From Oscillospiraceae bacterium (GTDB lineage Bacteria; Bacillota; Clostridia; Oscillospirales; Oscillospiraceae), in contig JAQVYO010000071.1 of the NCBI GenBank assembly GCA_028708585.1, forward strand, positions 1-7,382: a stretch of DNA of 7,382 nt. Reading direction: 5' to 3'. Shown here piece by piece: positions 5,082 through 7,382 of the stretch (positions within the stretch are counted from its first letter, which is position 1; each line of letters begins with the position of its first letter). The notes under the pieces are model-generated. The model saw only the letters and a list, made by a program, of their open reading frames with translations, ran no database searches and had not been told where the DNA came from. The translations under genes were made by a program, and so were the position numbers.

Positions 5082-7382
5082 CTAATGCCATTTCCACTCC
5101 GCCACTTCCGGAAGGTCAATCCCGTATTCTGAAATATATTGCTTATGCTCCACCAGCTTATCCTTCATCTGCTGGATCAGGTAGGAGCCGCGGTTTCCCA
5201 GTTGAGGCAGGTGATATATGGCGGTTTGCACAAGGTTGAATCGGTCCAGCCGATTAAGAACACGCATATCAAAGGGGGTCGTGATGGTTCCCTCCTCGAT
5301 GTAGCCCCGAACGTGGATGTTCTTATTCTCGCGCATATACGTCATCTCATGAATTAAAAACGGATAGCCATGAAAAGCAAACACAATCGGTTTATTCGTT
5401 GTGAAAATGGCGTTATACTCGCGCTGCGACAGTCCATGGGGATGCTGCTCGTCCGACTGAAGCCTCATCAGGTCCACCACATTGACCACGCGTATCTTAA
5501 GCTCGGGGAACGCCTCCCGCAGAATCGTAACCGCAGCCAGGGTTTCAAGCGTCGGCGTATCCCCGCAGCAGGCCATGACAATATCCGGCTCACAGCCGCT
5601 GTCTGTGCTGGCCCACTGCCAGATGCCAATTCCCTGCACGCAATGCTTGATGGCCTGTTCCATGGTCAACCATTGGGGGCGCCGGTGTTTGGACGCAATA
5701 ATGACATTGACATAATCCCGGCTTCTGATGCAATGGTCGAAGCAGGAAAGCAAACAATTGGCGTCCGGGGGCAGGTAAAGCCGCACCACATCCGCCTTTT
5801 TGTTGGCAACGTGATCCAGAAACCCGGGATCCTGATGGGTAAAGCCGTTGTGGTCCTGCTGCCATACGTTGGATGCAAGAACGTAGTTTAAGGAGGCGAT
5901 GCTCTGCCTCCATGGAAGCTGATTGCAAACTTTCAGCCACTTGGCGTGCTGGCTGACCATGGAGTCCACAATGCGTATAAAGGCTTCATAGCTATTAAAA
6001 AACCCATGCCGTCCGGTTAGCAGATATCCCTCCAACATCCCTTCGCAAACGTGCTCAGACAGCATGGAATCCATGACTCTGCCGTCCGGCGAAAGGCCCT
6101 CATCGTCCGGAAAAATCTGGCCGTCCCAAGCTCTGCCCGTTTCTTCAAAAACGGAAGTAAGCCGATTGGAAGATGTCTCATCTGGACCGAAAACGCGGAA
6201 ATTTCGTTTCTCTTTATTGAGCTTGTATATATCGCGTACAAATTTTCCAAGCTCTGTCATATCTTGCGTCTCAATAGCGCCGGGGAAGGGTACTTCCACC
6301 GCATAATCCCGAAAATCGGGCATACGAAGATTTCTCAGCAAAAGGCCGCCGTTGGCATTGGGGTTCGCGCCCATGCGGCGGTTCCCTTTGGGGGGAAATT
6401 CCAACAGTTCCTGGACGGGACAACCGTCTTTGCCGAAAAGCTCTTCCGGCCTATAAGATTTCAGCCATTGTTCGATCTGGCGAATGTGATCCGTGCTGTC
6501 GGGCTGTATTGGTACTTGGTGGGCGCGAAAGGAGCCTTCCACCCTTTTCTCATCCACCTCTTTAGGGCCGGTCCATCCCTTAGGCGTCCGCAGCACAATC
6601 ATGGGCCAACGGGGACGGCCCGCGCCGCCTTCTCCGCGCGCTTTTTCCTGGATATCGCATATTTCTTCCAAGCACCCGTCCAGAGTATCCGCCATTTTCC
6701 TGTGCATTTCCATGGGCTCAGACCCTTCCACAAATCGAGGCGACCAGCCGCAGCCTTTGAAAAAGCATTCCAGCTCCTCGTGCGTGATACGGGAAAGAAC
6801 GGTGGGATTTGCGATTTTATAGCCGTTTAGGTGCAAAATTGGCAGCACTGCCCCGTCCATTTTTGGGTTTATAAATTTATTGAGCTGCCAGCTAGTGGCA
6901 AGCGGGCCGGTTTCGGCCTCCCCGTCGCCAACCACACAGGCCGCAATGAGGCTTGGATTATCCGTCACCGCGCCGAACGCATGCGCAAGGCTGTAGCCCA
7001 ATTCCCCGCCCTCATTAATGGAACCCGGAGTCTCCGGCGCCACATGGGAAGGAATACCTCCTGGAAAAGAAAACTGTTTGAACAGCTTCTGCATTCCCTC
7101 CCGGTCCCGGCTGATATTCGGATATACCTCCTCATAGCTGCCGTCCAGCCAGTCTTGAGCAACCATAGCGTTTCCGCCATGGCCCGGTCCGGAAATATAG
7201 ATCATATCCAGATCAAATTCCTTTATGGCCCTGTTTAAATGCGTATAAACAAAATACTGGCCTGGAACGGTACCCCAGTGGCCCACGATCTTGCGCTTAA
7301 TCTGCTCCTTGCTGAGCGGCTTTTCCAGAAGCGGGTTGTCCAAAAGATAAAGCTGGCATGCCGCAAGATAATTTGCCGCTCT
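5082..7382 (-). CDS. xfp: Xylulose-5-phosphate/fructose-6-phosphate phosphoketolase, N-terminus beyond window
   Basis: This thiamine-diphosphate enzyme cleaves xylulose-5-phosphate (and often fructose-6-phosphate) with phosphate to acetyl phosphate plus a triose or tetrose phosphate, in the cytoplasm. Family signatures are intact: GHWGTVPGQ, ISGPGHGG, PSHVAPETPGSINEGGELGY, the cofactor motif GDGEAETGPLATSW, LHLNGYKIANPT, RTPKGWTGPKEVDEKR, QDHNGFTHQDPGF and the C-terminal ASKHRRPQWL. The frame stays open to the right edge. The residues before the apparent TTG at 7343 (RAANYLAACQLYL) match the conserved family N-terminus, so that TTG is an internal Leu and not the start. The visible part is 766 residues against a usual length of about 790-830, so roughly 25-60 residues are missing. 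No frameshift is seen. It converges on the BY-kinase gene and shares no evident role with the peptide cluster. Confidence 0.97.
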   Translation of the reverse strand, partial: RAANYLAACQLYLLDNPLLEKPLSKEQIKRKIVGHWGTVPGQYFVYTHLNRAIKEFDLDMIYISGPGHGGNAMVAQDWLDGSYEEVYPNISRDREGMQKLFKQFSFPGGIPSHVAPETPGSINEGGELGYSLAHAFGAVTDNPSLIAACVVGDGEAETGPLATSWQLNKFINPKMDGAVLPILHLNGYKIANPTVLSRITHEELECFFKGCGWSPRFVEGSEPMEMHRKMADTLDGCLEEICDIQEKARGEGGAGRPRWPMIVLRTPKGWTGPKEVDEKRVEGSFRAHQVPIQPDSTDHIRQIEQWLKSYRPEELFGKDGCPVQELLEFPPKGNRRMGANPNANGGLLLRNLRMPDFRDYAVEVPFPGAIETQDMTELGKFVRDIYKLNKEKRNFRVFGPDETSSNRLTSVFEETGRAWDGQIFPDDEGLSPDGRVMDSMLSEHVCEGMLEGYLLTGRHGFFNSYEAFIRIVDSMVSQHAKWLKVCNQLPWRQSIASLNYVLASNVWQQDHNGFTHQDPGFLDHVANKKADVVRLYLPPDANCLLSCFDHCIRSRDYVNVIIASKHRRPQWLTMEQAIKHCVQGIGIWQWASTDSGCEPDIVMACCGDTPTLETLAAVTILREAFPELKIRVVNVVDLMRLQSDEQHPHGLSQREYNAIFTTNKPIVFAFHGYPFLIHEMTYMRENKNIHVRGYIEEGTITTPFDMRVLNRLDRFNLVQTAIYHLPQLGNRGSYLIQQMKDKLVEHKQYISEYGIDLPEVAEWKWH

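Noticed and set aside
5370..5891. Plus-strand open frame of 173 codons opposite the phosphoketolase gene
   Set aside because: It is a shadow of the coding strand, with no recognisable domain and no initiation signals.
6051..6830. Long plus-strand open frame of 259 codons opposite the phosphoketolase gene
   Set aside because: It is antisense to a strongly conserved enzyme. The product is rich in Arg/His/Phe without a domain, and no ribosome binding site or promoter is evident.
7341..7343. TTG at 7343 as the phosphoketolase start
   Set aside because: The frame stays open upstream to the edge and encodes RAANYLAACQLYL, the conserved phosphoketolase N-terminal segment, so the TTG is an internal Leu codon.

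Overview
The window reads as low-to-mid GC Firmicute DNA, most likely an anaerobic member of the Clostridia. The evidence is AGGAG-type ribosome binding sites before nearly every gene, consensus sigma-A promoters, a GEMM-I cyclic-di-GMP riboswitch of clostridial type, and a phosphoketolase. No rRNA, tRNA, insertion sequence or CRISPR array is visible. Genus-level placement cannot be made from the sequence alone.

Region 1 (1-3273, minus strand) is a compact gene set that looks like a ribosomally synthesised, post-translationally modified peptide (RiPP) system. In transcription order it holds: a promoter and a PqqD-like chaperone (3179-2916); a second promoter, a cyclic-di-GMP-I riboswitch and an intrinsic terminator (2897-2738); a radical SAM/SPASM maturase (2634-1510); a 64-residue candidate precursor peptide whose start lies inside the maturase gene (1541-1347); an HPr-kinase-like P-loop protein (1338-493); and an S26-type peptidase (508-26). 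A further gene may begin at position 6 and leave the window on the left.

Region 2 (3333-5005, plus strand) is a divergently transcribed fused polysaccharide co-polymerase/tyrosine autokinase (BY-kinase). It has its own promoter and ends at a strong hairpin that can serve both strands. Region 3 (5082 to the right edge, minus strand) is a phosphoketolase whose N-terminus lies beyond the window; it is probably unrelated central metabolism.

Inferred working model: the PqqD-like protein presents the leader of the small peptide to the radical SAM enzyme, which modifies the Cys/Trp-rich core. The HPrK-like protein may phosphorylate the peptide, and the S26 peptidase may remove the leader. The riboswitch puts the maturase-precursor-kinase-peptidase operon under cyclic di-GMP, the second messenger of sessile, matrix-producing life, while the chaperone has a separate promoter. 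The divergent BY-kinase, a regulator of exopolysaccharide export, fits the same surface or biofilm theme. The riboswitch-controlled RiPP operon with a precursor built of Cys-led units of 14, 14 and 13 residues is the most noteworthy content. Its chemistry and product are not known from the sequence.
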